Shown: in pieces, positions 26,940 through 36,031 of the stretch
Numbering within the stretch: the stretch's first letter is position 1
Layout of the letters: every line of letters starts with the position of its first letter
Source of the DNA: Bdellovibrionales bacterium
GTDB taxonomy: Bacteria > Bdellovibrionota > Bdellovibrionia > Bdellovibrionales > UBA1609
DNA: 45,898 nt
Direction: 5' to 3'
Assembly (NCBI GenBank): GCA_019695175.1
Contig: JAIBAM010000022.1
Span: 1-45,898 of the forward strand
Made by a program: the position numbers and the translations under genes
The notes under the pieces: model-generated
Database searches by the model: none
What the model saw: only the letters and a program-made list of their open reading frames with translations
What the model was told of the DNA's origin: nothing

Positions 26940-28409
26940 TCAGGAAGAGGAATCGTTTTTTTCAGGAAGTTTTTTTTGAGCTTGCTTTGCTATATGAGTT
27001 GAGGGTGGTTTTTGTGTTCCCTGGCCCAAAACTCTTCCTAATTCGGTGATATTTTTTAACCAGTGGACTCGGATTTCTTTGAGGGCTTCATGTTTTTCTA
27101 ACTGTTTTTGATGTCCTATGGGTAAATAAAGTGTGTGGAAACCTAGTTTGAGGCATTCTTTAATCCGCTCTTCCATAAAAATAGTGGGTCGGATTTCCCC
27201 GGTGAGTCCAATCTCGCCAATGAAAACGGCGCCTTGGGGTATAGGGCGAAAAAATTTCGAGGACCAAAGGGCTGCGGCAACAGTTAAATCACTGCAGGGT
27301 TCACTCAGTTTAAGACCACCAACCACATTGACAAAAATGTCTTCGCGGGAAAGCTCTAAATTTAAATACTTATCCAGTACGGCACAGAGCATGTGCACTC
27401 GATTCAAATCAACTCCAAGAGAGGTTCGTCGTGGCATGGCTAAATAGGAAGTGGAAGTGAGGGCCTGAATTTCACACATAATGGGGCGACTACCCTCCAT
27501 AGCTGGAAAAACCGCAGCCCCCATACGTTCCTCGGAACGTGCTTCCAGAAAAATGGCCGAGGGGTTTTCAACCTCCTTGAGTCCTTGGCTGACCATTTCA
27601 AAAACACCCAGTTCGTTGGTGGCTCCGAACCTGTTTTTAAGGGCACGTAACAAACGGTATTGATTGTGGCCATCTCCTTCAAAGGAGAGAACGGTATCCA
27701 CCATGTGTTCAAGCACTCTTGGTCCAGCTAAATTTCCCTCTTTAGTCACATGTCCGATAATGAAGACAGTAATGTTATGGCCTTTGGCTAGGGTCATTAA
27801 CTGTGCGGCACATTCTCGAACCTGTGCCACAGAGCCAGGTGCTGAGGACACCTCATCTATATAAACAGTTTGTATTGAGTCCACAATGAGAATCTCCGGT
27901 TTTAAATTGGCCGTAATTTGCAAAATTTTAGACAAAGAACTTTCTGAGGTGACTTGGATCCATTGGGATTGGATGTTGAGTCTTTTGGCTCTCATTCCAA
28001 TTTGTTGCACACTTTCTTCTGCAGAAACATACAGGGTGGATTTGTTTTTAAGAGCCAGCCCACCGCACATTTGAAGCAGCAAAGTGCTTTTACCAATTCC
28101 TGGATCACCACCGACAAGGACAAAACTTCCAGGAACGAGACCTCCCCCTAAAACTCGATCCAGCTCAAAGAGTTCCGTTTTGCATCGGGCCAACTGGGTT
28201 TCAGGCATGTCCTGGCCTAAGTTTACAACTTCAGAAGTGGTAGTGTTGCCTCCAGATGTGGTCCAACTTCTGGTTGGACGATGGGAGATCTGCAACGGTT
28301 GTTCTTCGACTAGGGAATTCCAAGCTCCACAATCATTACAGCGTCCCTCCCAGCGGGAACGTTGGCTTCCACATTGTTGACAGACATAAAAGGATTTATT
28401 TTTTGCCAT
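26940..28409 (-). CDS. radA: DNA repair protein RadA
   Basis: 489 residues. RadA is a RecA-like ATPase that promotes branch migration in recombination repair. Seen: the four-Cys zinc finger (Cys10, Cys13, Cys24, Cys27), Walker A GGDPGIGKST at 100-109, SAEESVQQIGMRAKRL, Walker B-type ILIVDSIQTV, the RadA-specific LKNRFGATNELGVFEM, and the Lon-protease-like C-terminal domain (NVVGGLKLSEPCSDL; FIGEIGLTGEIR). A Ser/Lys-rich tail of about 25 residues is slightly longer than usual. Converges with glpK. Confidence 0.97.
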   Translation of the reverse strand: MAKNKSFYVCQQCGSQRSRWEGRCNDCGAWNSLVEEQPLQISHRPTRSWTTSGGNTTTSEVVNLGQDMPETQLARCKTELFELDRVLGGGLVPGSFVLVGGDPGIGKSTLLLQMCGGLALKNKSTLYVSAEESVQQIGMRAKRLNIQSQWIQVTSESSLSKILQITANLKPEILIVDSIQTVYIDEVSSAPGSVAQVRECAAQLMTLAKGHNITVFIIGHVTKEGNLAGPRVLEHMVDTVLSFEGDGHNQYRLLRALKNRFGATNELGVFEMVSQGLKEVENPSAIFLEARSEERMGAAVFPAMEGSRPIMCEIQALTSTSYLAMPRRTSLGVDLNRVHMLCAVLDKYLNLELSREDIFVNVVGGLKLSEPCSDLTVAAALWSSKFFRPIPQGAVFIGEIGLTGEIRPTIFMEERIKECLKLGFHTLYLPIGHQKQLEKHEALKEIRVHWLKNITELGRVLGQGTQKPPSTHIAKQAQKKLPEKNDSSS

Positions 28410-28587
28410 ATTGCTCCAATAAAATAATGCGCCATTAAAGCTTTGCGGTCAGCCGTGGTTGACGCGGTATCTCCGAAGCTGGGTTCAGAGAGTTTTTATT
28501 AAAAACATCATTTTTTTTAGGTCATAATCTAAGGAGTCGTTTTTGTCATGAATCTTGAAAGTTTGAAAAAATGTTGAGGGCTGGGGA

Positions 28588-31170
28588 ATGAGGCTGGAAT
28601 TTGGGGAAAAAACATTGTTGAGGTTGGAATTTTTAAATACTAAATTTGTAAAAAAAATCTTCAAACTTTGGTTTTTCCCTGGTTTGAGTTTACTTTCAAG
28701 TGTTTTAACTTCTAATAAGAGTTTGGCAGTAACATCCACACATTTAATGCTGGCGAGGCAACACTATGTTTCCCAACAATGGGATAAAGCTCTTGAAGAA
28801 CTCAATTTGTTGTTAGCTAAAGAGGCTAAACTTCCCGCTCAGAACAAAGAAAAATCTGTAGCCTATTTGTTACAGGGGCAAGTTTTTTTGAACCAAAATC
28901 AATGGGAACTAGCTCGACAAAGTTTTGAAAAGGGCTTGACCACACAAACTAATTTGTCATCCTATTATTTTTATTTACTTGGTCAGACCTATATGAATCT
29001 CAATCGATATCGTGATGCTCGAGTGGCTTTAGGTCGTATTAGTTATTTTAAACCCACTTCAGAAATTCGCAATTTGACCAGAGAACTTTTAGGGGAAATG
29101 GCTTTACAAGAAAAAAAATGGAAAGAGGCCGATCGCCACTTTGCCTTTTTAGAAAGGAAATGGAAAAGATCCAATCACTTCGCAAAAGTTTTATGGAATC
29201 GACTGGAAGTCAATCTAGCCAAAAAGGATTTGCGAACCTCTTGTCGAATGGCTCGAAAACTCTATGCCTTTTATCCAAGTCATCCTTTGGTCTATGATTG
29301 GAATATTGATTTAACCAATGCGTCGGTGCGAGGGAAGAGGCTTGGATGTGTTCCCTCTGGAAATGATATTTCCACTCGTATCCGTAGGTTGCAATTGGCA
29401 GGGGAATCCGATCGTGCGCGCAATGAGTTGGCCCAATTACGGGAGAGAAAAAGTCTTATGGCTCCTGAGTCAATTGATATGTTGATGGTTGGATTTTTAA
29501 CCTTCGAAGGTTATCCTGACGAAGCCCTTGTATTATTAACTAAATACTACGACTCCCATCAAAATGATGTGAAATATTTGTTGAACTTGGCCAAAGCGGC
29601 GGCCCGTGGCGGTGAGTTCCAAACAGCGGTGGGAACATATTTGCGAGTATTTCATCTCAGTCCTTCCAGTCGTTTGGGTAAGGAATCTTTGTATCAAGCT
29701 GCGTTTCTAAGTTATCAATTTCAGGATTATGATGGTGCCGAAAGACACTTTAGAGAATTTATAAAAAAATATGGTCGTTCAGGATTGTCTAAGGATGCCC
29801 AGTGGCATTTGGCTTGGATTCAATATCTACGTGGGAATTTTGAAGGAGCCTATAACAGCTTAGCTCAGTTAAAAAATACAATGGGTCGTCGTCGAACTTC
29901 TGCAACAACAGATCGCATCCAATACTGGATGGCCATGTCATTATTACGTTCAGGAAAAGTGGACTTGGCCAAGGGAATTTTTGCTGAAATTGAAAAGTCG
30001 AACACTTATTCTTTTTATGCTCTGGCTGCAAAAGTAAGAGAAGATAAATTGCCAGGTACAGTCCAGACCCCTGCATTGAGCTTAAGTCATCTGCTGATTC
30101 CAAGAAAAAATGGGGTCTATTTGATTCCGGGTATGGATAATTACTCACAAGATTTTAGTGTTTTTGCAGAAGTGGGCGAAGAAGAAGAGTCAGAAGATAA
30201 CATGGTTTTGAATAAAGAGAGTGTGGGTGAGACCTCGCCAGGAGAAAACGGTAAGAACTTGTTGGTCAGTGAGATCAACGAAGAAGGTGAGTCCTCCAGT
30301 ATAAGTGCAGAGGAGGGAGGCGAAGAGGTCGATAGTGATGAAGAAGAAAAAATTCAAGTCTCCGACTTTAAGGATCCACGTTTAAGAAAACATTTTGAAG
30401 TGGCTCAAGATTTATTTTCCATCGGTTTTTCAGAGTGGGCGCGGTTTGAATTGTTTGAAGTCGAACGTCGAACACGAAACAGCACTTATTTAAAAATGCT
30501 TATTAAAAATTATGAAGATACAAATTCCTATCATCGATCCTCAAGTATTAGTGAATTGTCTTTTGCACAGGAACGCAATGAATTGGGCTTTAAAGGAGCC
30601 AAGTCTTTATGGGAGAGTGCCTTTCCCCTTGCTTACGAACAATGGGTGGGAAAATATAGTAACAAATTTTCAGTCCAAAAAGAATGGGTTTGGTCACTTA
30701 TGAGAGCGGAAAGTCATTTTAAGCCAGACGTTTTGTCACCGGTGGGGGCTAAAGGGCTCATGCAGTTAATGCCTTACACGGGTCGGCAGGTGGCTCGGTT
30801 ATTGGGTGAAGATCATAATTTTCAAGCCATGAGTCTGCTGGATCCTGAAACCAACTTGCGTTTAGGAGTTCGCTATTTGCAAAGACTTTCCGAAAAATAT
30901 AAAAAATCTTTTCCGCTGGTTGCTGCAGCTTACAATGCAGGACCTCACCGTGTGGATGGATGGATTGCAAATTTTGGTCATCTAGAAATGGATGAGTTTA
31001 TTGAACACATTCCTTTTTTAGAGACTCGAAATTACGTTAAGAAAGTCGTGAGTTATTTTTTCATTTATCGTTCTTTATATCAATCGGATCGAAAAGTTTT
31101 GACCTGGCTTTCCGAATACATTCCTGTGCAACTTAACGGAAAACCATCGACCAGAGAAACTTGGGATTAA
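28588..31170 (+). CDS. Slt-type soluble lytic transglycosylase with TPR array
   Basis: 860 residues. It cleaves peptidoglycan strands to 1,6-anhydro-muropeptides in the periplasm. A long n-region (about 25 residues) precedes a hydrophobic signal segment ending near SLA at residue 47. Helical TPR-like repeats run from about 55 to 500. An acidic Glu/Asp/Ser linker occupies about 530-590. The C-terminal SLT domain (about 680-830) has WSLMRAESHF with catalytic Glu708, SPVGAKGLMQLMP, NLRLGVRYL and AAYNAGPHRVDGW. GAGGG precedes the ATG. The acidic linker is not part of classical Slt70 and might regulate or target the enzyme. Confidence 0.92.
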   Translation: MRLEFGEKTLLRLEFLNTKFVKKIFKLWFFPGLSLLSSVLTSNKSLAVTSTHLMLARQHYVSQQWDKALEELNLLLAKEAKLPAQNKEKSVAYLLQGQVFLNQNQWELARQSFEKGLTTQTNLSSYYFYLLGQTYMNLNRYRDARVALGRISYFKPTSEIRNLTRELLGEMALQEKKWKEADRHFAFLERKWKRSNHFAKVLWNRLEVNLAKKDLRTSCRMARKLYAFYPSHPLVYDWNIDLTNASVRGKRLGCVPSGNDISTRIRRLQLAGESDRARNELAQLRERKSLMAPESIDMLMVGFLTFEGYPDEALVLLTKYYDSHQNDVKYLLNLAKAAARGGEFQTAVGTYLRVFHLSPSSRLGKESLYQAAFLSYQFQDYDGAERHFREFIKKYGRSGLSKDAQWHLAWIQYLRGNFEGAYNSLAQLKNTMGRRRTSATTDRIQYWMAMSLLRSGKVDLAKGIFAEIEKSNTYSFYALAAKVREDKLPGTVQTPALSLSHLLIPRKNGVYLIPGMDNYSQDFSVFAEVGEEEESEDNMVLNKESVGETSPGENGKNLLVSEINEEGESSSISAEEGGEEVDSDEEEKIQVSDFKDPRLRKHFEVAQDLFSIGFSEWARFELFEVERRTRNSTYLKMLIKNYEDTNSYHRSSSISELSFAQERNELGFKGAKSLWESAFPLAYEQWVGKYSNKFSVQKEWVWSLMRAESHFKPDVLSPVGAKGLMQLMPYTGRQVARLLGEDHNFQAMSLLDPETNLRLGVRYLQRLSEKYKKSFPLVAAAYNAGPHRVDGWIANFGHLEMDEFIEHIPFLETRNYVKKVVSYFFIYRSLYQSDRKVLTWLSEYIPVQLNGKPSTRETWD

Positions 31171-31265
31171 ATATTTATTCAAAAAAATAATTCTTTTAAA
31201 AATCACTTACTCTAAGGGAACAGTCTCTTTGGTTGGATTCTGAGTTCAATTATTTAAAAAATAAT

Positions 31266-31314
31266 CCCTGTTGAATAATTAACCGTTAACTGGCATTGAA
31301 TACTTTCAGCAGGG
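31266..31314 (+). promoter_or_regulatory. Leader stem-loop overlapping the oppA ribosome binding site
   Basis: CCCTGTTGAA (31266-31275) pairs with TTCAGCAGGG (31305-31314): nine Watson-Crick pairs and one G-U. The 3' arm covers AGGG of the AGGGGG SD for oppA (ATG 31322). The loop holds a TTAAC-C-GTTAA dyad. It could act as a translational switch; regulation is inferred. Confidence 0.45.
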
Positions 31315-31321
31315 GGTTTCA

Positions 31322-32920
31322 ATGAAAAATGTGGGAGCTTTTTTTACAATTTTTTGGTTTACACTGGTCTTTGCATTGGGCGGATGTACAAAAAAAAATC
31401 TTAAGACAGATTTTGATCTTCTCGTCTCAGAAACTTTACGTATTAATTTGCAGCAGGAACCGCCCTCTCTAGATTGGAATAAATCTACAGATTTGACCTC
31501 CTCGGTTATAACTAACAACATTATGGAGGGGTTGGTCGATTACAACCTTGAAGATCCTGAGTTGGGACTTTCTCCTGGTTTAGCTTTAGAGTGGAAAGCA
31601 GATCCCCTAGGAAAAGTTTGGACCTTCAAATTGAGATCGGGTGTAGTATGGTCCGATGGGGTTAAATTTGAAGCTCAACAAGTTGTGGACGGCTGGGAAA
31701 GGCTTTTAAATCCTGCCACTGCCAGTGAATACGCTTATTTTCTTTATGCCATTAAAAATGCAAAAAAATTCCATAATGGCGAGTTGAAAAATTTTTCTGA
31801 GGTGGGGGTTCAAGTTTTACCCGATGGCAATTTGCGAGTGGAATTGGAGTACTCCATGAGTTATTTCCCATCTTTGTTAACTCATCACTCCACATTTCCT
31901 ATACGTAAAGATTTGATTGTAAAGTTTGGCGATCGTTGGACAGAAGCCAATCACATGGTGGTTTTAGGTCCATATAAACTAAAAATATGGAATCATGATC
32001 AAGCCATTGTCATGGAAAGAAATGAATTTTATTACGGTGAGAAAGCTAAAATAAAATATGTACTTTGTTACATGATCAATGAGTTGACTACAGCTATTAA
32101 TCTTTTTGATTCGGGAAAGCTGGATTTACAAAATGGATTACCCACTCGAGAAATTAAAACGTGGCGTCAGAGAAAAGAGTATGTGGAGCATGGGTTACTG
32201 ACTATTTTTTATTATGGTTTTAACATTAAAAAAGCTCCATTTAATAATTTAAAAGTTCGTCAGGCCTTTGCTTCTGCTATTGATCGGAAACAGATCACGG
32301 ATATGTTAGCTGGTGGACAAACACCGCTGCTAAGTTGGGTTCCCCCCGGTATGATGGGATACAACAGTCAAGTAGGAATAAAGTTTAACCCCGACAATGC
32401 GCGAAGATTATTAGATGAGGCCGGGTTTAAAGATCGTAGTCTTTTTCCAAAAGTAAAATTGGCTTTTAATACCAATGAAGATCAGCAAAGAATTGCTGAA
32501 AATATTCAAGCCCAAATTAAGAAAAACCTCTCCATTGAGATGGAGTTGGTTAATGAGGAGTGGAAAGTCTATTTAACTCATTTACGAAACGACACCCCCT
32601 CGATTTATCGTTTGGGTTGGACGGCAGACTATCCGGACCCCGATAATTTTATGAATTTGATGGCTGGATTTTCTGACAATAATCACACTGGGTGGAAAGA
32701 TAAAGCTTTTGATGAATTGATAACTCAGGCAGCAGGAACTTTGGATAAGAACAAACGACTTAAACTTTATGATAAAGCACAGAAAATTCTCACAGAGGAG
32801 GCCACGCCTGTAATTCCGCTTTACTCTGGAGTCAGTCAGAGTTTAGTCGCTCCACGGGTGAAAGGGTTGGTTCATAACGGCCTCAGTCGGTTTGTATTTA
32901 AAAAGGTGAGATTAGAGTGA
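31322..32920 (+). CDS. oppA: Oligopeptide ABC transporter, substrate-binding lipoprotein
   Basis: 532 residues. The N terminus has a lipobox LGGC with Cys22, so it is a lipid-anchored periplasmic binding protein. SBP family 5 features are clear: LRINLQQEPPSLDWNKSTD, NIMEGLVDYN, WTFKLRSGVVWSDG, FYYGEKAKIKYVLCYM, VRQAFASAIDRKQI and LGWTADYPDPDNFM. It is followed by oppB with an ATGA overlap. It delivers peptides to OppBC; for a prey- or protein-feeding bacterium this fits nutrient uptake or cell-wall peptide recycling (MppA-like), which cannot be separated here. Confidence 0.93.
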   Translation: MKNVGAFFTIFWFTLVFALGGCTKKNLKTDFDLLVSETLRINLQQEPPSLDWNKSTDLTSSVITNNIMEGLVDYNLEDPELGLSPGLALEWKADPLGKVWTFKLRSGVVWSDGVKFEAQQVVDGWERLLNPATASEYAYFLYAIKNAKKFHNGELKNFSEVGVQVLPDGNLRVELEYSMSYFPSLLTHHSTFPIRKDLIVKFGDRWTEANHMVVLGPYKLKIWNHDQAIVMERNEFYYGEKAKIKYVLCYMINELTTAINLFDSGKLDLQNGLPTREIKTWRQRKEYVEHGLLTIFYYGFNIKKAPFNNLKVRQAFASAIDRKQITDMLAGGQTPLLSWVPPGMMGYNSQVGIKFNPDNARRLLDEAGFKDRSLFPKVKLAFNTNEDQQRIAENIQAQIKKNLSIEMELVNEEWKVYLTHLRNDTPSIYRLGWTADYPDPDNFMNLMAGFSDNNHTGWKDKAFDELITQAAGTLDKNKRLKLYDKAQKILTEEATPVIPLYSGVSQSLVAPRVKGLVHNGLSRFVFKKVRLE

Positions 32921-33996
32921 TGGACTCCCTTTCTAAAATTTTAAGCCCCATAGTGTTTTTTGTGTGGGTAGTTCTTTTGGTTTTAAATTTTTTGGATCAT
33001 GATTTGGGGGCTTCGGTTTGGTATGGAGTCCTGGTTTTAAATTGTTTTTATTTTTTATTTTTTGCACTCTACCAAAATATGGTGGGTTATATTTTAAAAA
33101 GATTGATGGGGTCGCTTTTAACTATTTGGGTAATAGCTTCGGTGACATTTTTGCTGTTAAGAGTTTTACCCGGAGGTCCCTTTGACAGTGAAAAAGCTTT
33201 GCCAGATGAGGTCAAAGCTGCGATTGAAGCCAAGTATCACTTGAACGACCCATTACCTAAACAATATTTGACGTATTTAAAGGGACTCCTCCACGGGGAC
33301 TTGGGTGAATCGTACAAATATCTAGGTCGTAGTATCACAGATATTGTGAAAGAAAGTTTCCCGGCCTCGATTCAGTTGGGAGTGTTTTCTTTAGTTTTAG
33401 CTTATTTACTCGGGATTCCCATTGGTGTTATTGCCGCTCGTTTTCACAATCGATGGGTGGATCATATTTTGATGGCCTTTGCTATTGGGAGTGTGTCGGT
33501 TCCCAGTTTTTTAGTGGCACCCATTCTTATTTTAGTGTTTTGTTTTTGGTTACAATGGTTGGAGCCTGCTTTATGGCAGGGGCCTAGTTATTATATTTTA
33601 CCCACACTTGTACTTGGAACTCGTTCGGCTGCAGTGATCGCTCGTTTGACTCGGGCCAGCGTTCTTGAAGTGATTCGTTCAGATTTTATTCGCACAGGTC
33701 GAGCTAAAGGTCTTAGCGAAACAAAAATTTTGTTTAAACATGTTCTGAGGAATTCTTTAATTCCTGTACTTACTTTCTCAGGTCCCTTGGTGGCTGGGAT
33801 TATTACAGGATCTTTTGTTGTGGAACAGATTTTTGCAATTCCAGGTATAGGTAAACATATGGTTTTAAGTGTGTCCAACCGGGATTATCCACTTATTTTA
33901 GGAACCACGCTTTTGTTTTCAGTTTTATTGGTTGCTTGTAATTTAATTGTGGATCTGCTCTATGCCGTAGTCGACCCGAGGATAAAAGTGCCATGA
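32917..33996 (+). CDS. oppB: Oligopeptide ABC transporter permease OppB, N-terminally extended
   Basis: 359 residues, against about 306 usually. The core begins at MVGYILKRLMGSLLTIWVIASVTFLLLRVLPGGPFD, the usual start. The extra about 52 residues in front contain two hydrophobic helices (IVFFVWVVLLVLNFL and WYGVLVLNCFYFLFFALY). The permease core has the EAA-type loop RTGRAKGLSETKILFKHVLRNSLIP and the C-terminal VVDPRIKVP. It overlaps oppA and oppC by ATGA on both sides. The extension begins at the coupled ATG, so it is likely translated. Confidence 0.93.
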   Translation: MMDSLSKILSPIVFFVWVVLLVLNFLDHDLGASVWYGVLVLNCFYFLFFALYQNMVGYILKRLMGSLLTIWVIASVTFLLLRVLPGGPFDSEKALPDEVKAAIEAKYHLNDPLPKQYLTYLKGLLHGDLGESYKYLGRSITDIVKESFPASIQLGVFSLVLAYLLGIPIGVIAARFHNRWVDHILMAFAIGSVSVPSFLVAPILILVFCFWLQWLEPALWQGPSYYILPTLVLGTRSAAVIARLTRASVLEVIRSDFIRTGRAKGLSETKILFKHVLRNSLIPVLTFSGPLVAGIITGSFVVEQIFAIPGIGKHMVLSVSNRDYPLILGTTLLFSVLLVACNLIVDLLYAVVDPRIKVP

Positions 33997-34871
33997 AAAA
34001 AAGTCTTTGGTATGAGAGTTGGAAACGATTTAAAAAAAATAAGGTTTCTTTGTTTTCGGGAATTTATATTCTCGTTCTCTGTCTGATAGCTGTTTTGGCC
34101 TATCAAATTAGCCCGTATTCTTTTGATGAACAATATATGGAACTTATTTTGGCCAGTCCTTCTTTAAAACATTGGCTTGGGAATGATTCACTCGGGAGAG
34201 ATATGCTTTCTCGCCTGATTCACGGGGCCCGAATGTCCATGGCCATTGGAATTGTTACAGCACTAATTTCACTGATTTTTGGAACAATTTATGGTGCCGT
34301 TTCGGGGTGGATTGGGGGTCGAACAGATATGGTCCTGATGCGTATCATTGATCTGCTTTATTCGATTCCAACTTTAGTACTTTTGATTTTGGTAAAAGTG
34401 GTCTTTGATTCTTTGGATTTATTTAATCATCCTGAACTTCGAGCTCTGATGGGGATGCTTATGGCTTTGAGTGTGATCGGTTGGGTGACTTTGGCGCGTA
34501 TGGTACGTGGACAGGTTTTACAAATTAAACAAATGAGTTATATTGAAGCCGCTCGTAGCTTGGGGGCCTCTCCTGTTCGTATTGTTTTAAAGCATATATT
34601 ACCTAATATAATGGGCCCAGTGATTGTACTTCTGACTTTTCAAATCCCTTCAAATATTTTGTATGAAAGTTTTTTGAGCTTTCTTGGTTTGGGATTGCAA
34701 CCACCCTTTAGTAGTTGGGGTGTTTTAGCCAATGAAGGATGGCGTAGTTTAAGAAGTTATCCTCATTTAATTATATCGCCAGGTTTTGCTTTATTCACCG
34801 CCATGCTGGCCTTCAATTTATTCGGAGACGGTCTTAGAGATGCCTTTGATCCTCAATTAAAAAATAAATAA
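33993..34871 (+). CDS. oppC: Oligopeptide ABC transporter permease OppC
   Basis: 292 residues with a typical OppC start (WKRFKKNKVSLFSGIYILVLCLIAVLA), HWLGNDSLGRDMLSRLIHGARMS, the EAA loop EAARSLGASPVRIVLKHILPNIMGP and a C-terminal DGLRDAFDPQL. It forms the heteromeric pore with OppB. No oppD or oppF ATPase follows; the next gene is on the opposite strand, so ATPases must be encoded elsewhere. Confidence 0.95.
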   Translation: MKKSLWYESWKRFKKNKVSLFSGIYILVLCLIAVLAYQISPYSFDEQYMELILASPSLKHWLGNDSLGRDMLSRLIHGARMSMAIGIVTALISLIFGTIYGAVSGWIGGRTDMVLMRIIDLLYSIPTLVLLILVKVVFDSLDLFNHPELRALMGMLMALSVIGWVTLARMVRGQVLQIKQMSYIEAARSLGASPVRIVLKHILPNIMGPVIVLLTFQIPSNILYESFLSFLGLGLQPPFSSWGVLANEGWRSLRSYPHLIISPGFALFTAMLAFNLFGDGLRDAFDPQLKNK

Positions 34872-34876
34872 GCGAG

Positions 34877-34919
34877 AATAAGGGGATCGAAAACAATAAG
34901 GGGAATCGAAAACTTCGAT
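34877..34919. repeat. Two-copy direct repeat and hairpin after oppC
   Basis: AATAAGGGGATCGAAAAC (34877-34894) is followed directly by AATAAGGGGAATCGAAAAC (34895-34913). The second copy enters a hairpin ATCGAA-AAC-TTCGAT (34905-34919). It lies between convergent genes, and may contribute to termination together with the AAAGCGA/TCGCTTT arms at 34926-34962. Confidence 0.55.
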
Positions 34920-35008
34920 CAGCTCAAAGCGACTTTAAAAGGTCAAGGTCACTTTTCGCTTTCAGTCAGTGCTGCTTTTACCACAAAAACCACAATAACA
35001 GGTGAGAC

Positions 35009-36031
35009 CTATGACTTTTTTCCCATGGAGAGAACAAAAGGGTTTTCATTTTGCATTTGGGTAAAGTCTTGTTTAGAGCGTATTCCATTCCAGTGCATGG
35101 AAACTAAAATTTGTCCCACAGGCCCCCCTAAAGAATTCCCGGGCCCTAATAAAATAAGTTGATCGGGGGCAAACTCTTTAAGCCCCACTTCGATCGCTTT
35201 AGTAAAATCGTACGTTTGTGTGACTTGTGTTCCTAAAGTGTATTGATAGAGTTTTTGGATCGAGGTGGAATAAGTCTGCCAAATATATCCTCGACCATCG
35301 ATCAGTGGATATTTAGGTGATGTAAATAATTTTTGTTCCAGTTTTTCAAAAGCCAATTCGCTGACTGAATTTAAGAGTGGCGTGTGAAAGGCCGCGTGAT
35401 AGAGTAGCTGAAAAGGGTAGTTTTCTAGAGGAGGAAGTTCTTTTAATGCCGCATTCAAACCTAAAGTATTGCCTCCCAAGACAAGGTAACCCCCTAAATA
35501 AATTGAGGGGTACAATTCATGATGAGGTCTTTTTTGAATGGCTAAAATGATTGCTTCAGTTTTTTTTCTGTTCTCCGGTACAATTTCCCACTGATTGTTA
35601 ATCAGGGGATATATTATTTGTCCACCGATAAGGTGATCCTTCATCATGGAACCCATAGTATTAACAAGAGTAAAGGCATCCTGAAGATTTAAGGCCTGGG
35701 CGAAAGCAAGCGCTAAGTACCAGCCCATGGAATTTCCGGTAATGGCAACAATTTCCACTTCTTCCTCTGGAATACTTAAAAAGTCGCCGTAGGAGCAGGC
35801 GTAAATCAAAGCGGAAGCATTTTCACCTTTGCTATGTAGGGCCGCTTTAAAGATCTCCGCTCTATCTAAAGCACTTAGCGTGGGTTGATCCAGTTCACGA
35901 CGTTTTTGGTCAATTTCAGCGATAAATTCGGAAAAGTGGGGGTTGGAAAGGTACTTATCAAATGAGCGAAGGGAGTCCTTATTGTAGGACCCTCGGCCGG
36001 GACACACCACGAGAGCACGTTTTTTTTTCAT
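35009..36031 (-). CDS. FabD-like acyltransferase (malonyl-transferase fold, altered specificity)
   Basis: 340 residues. The N terminus ALVVCPGRGSY and the nucleophile elbow GNSMGW (Ser101) match the FabD/acyltransferase fold, with the partner His in AFHTPLL (His216) and a late GPGNSLGG. The usual GHSLGE reads GNSMGW. The Arg-Gly that binds the malonyl carboxylate in FabD is not seen (NTMGSMMKDHLIGGQ is found there). The protein may therefore transfer a non-malonyl acyl group between CoA and a carrier. Its ATG overlaps the stop of the E1 fusion gene upstream (ATGA), so the two proteins are coupled. Malonyl transfer is not excluded. Confidence 0.75.
   Translation of the reverse strand: MKKKRALVVCPGRGSYNKDSLRSFDKYLSNPHFSEFIAEIDQKRRELDQPTLSALDRAEIFKAALHSKGENASALIYACSYGDFLSIPEEEVEIVAITGNSMGWYLALAFAQALNLQDAFTLVNTMGSMMKDHLIGGQIIYPLINNQWEIVPENRKKTEAIILAIQKRPHHELYPSIYLGGYLVLGGNTLGLNAALKELPPLENYPFQLLYHAAFHTPLLNSVSELAFEKLEQKLFTSPKYPLIDGRGYIWQTYSTSIQKLYQYTLGTQVTQTYDFTKAIEVGLKEFAPDQLILLGPGNSLGGPVGQILVSMHWNGIRSKQDFTQMQNENPFVLSMGKKS

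Noticed and set aside
28084-28380. Several plus-strand frames inside radA
   Set aside because: They are shadows of a strongly supported radA on the other strand; no SD or family signal.
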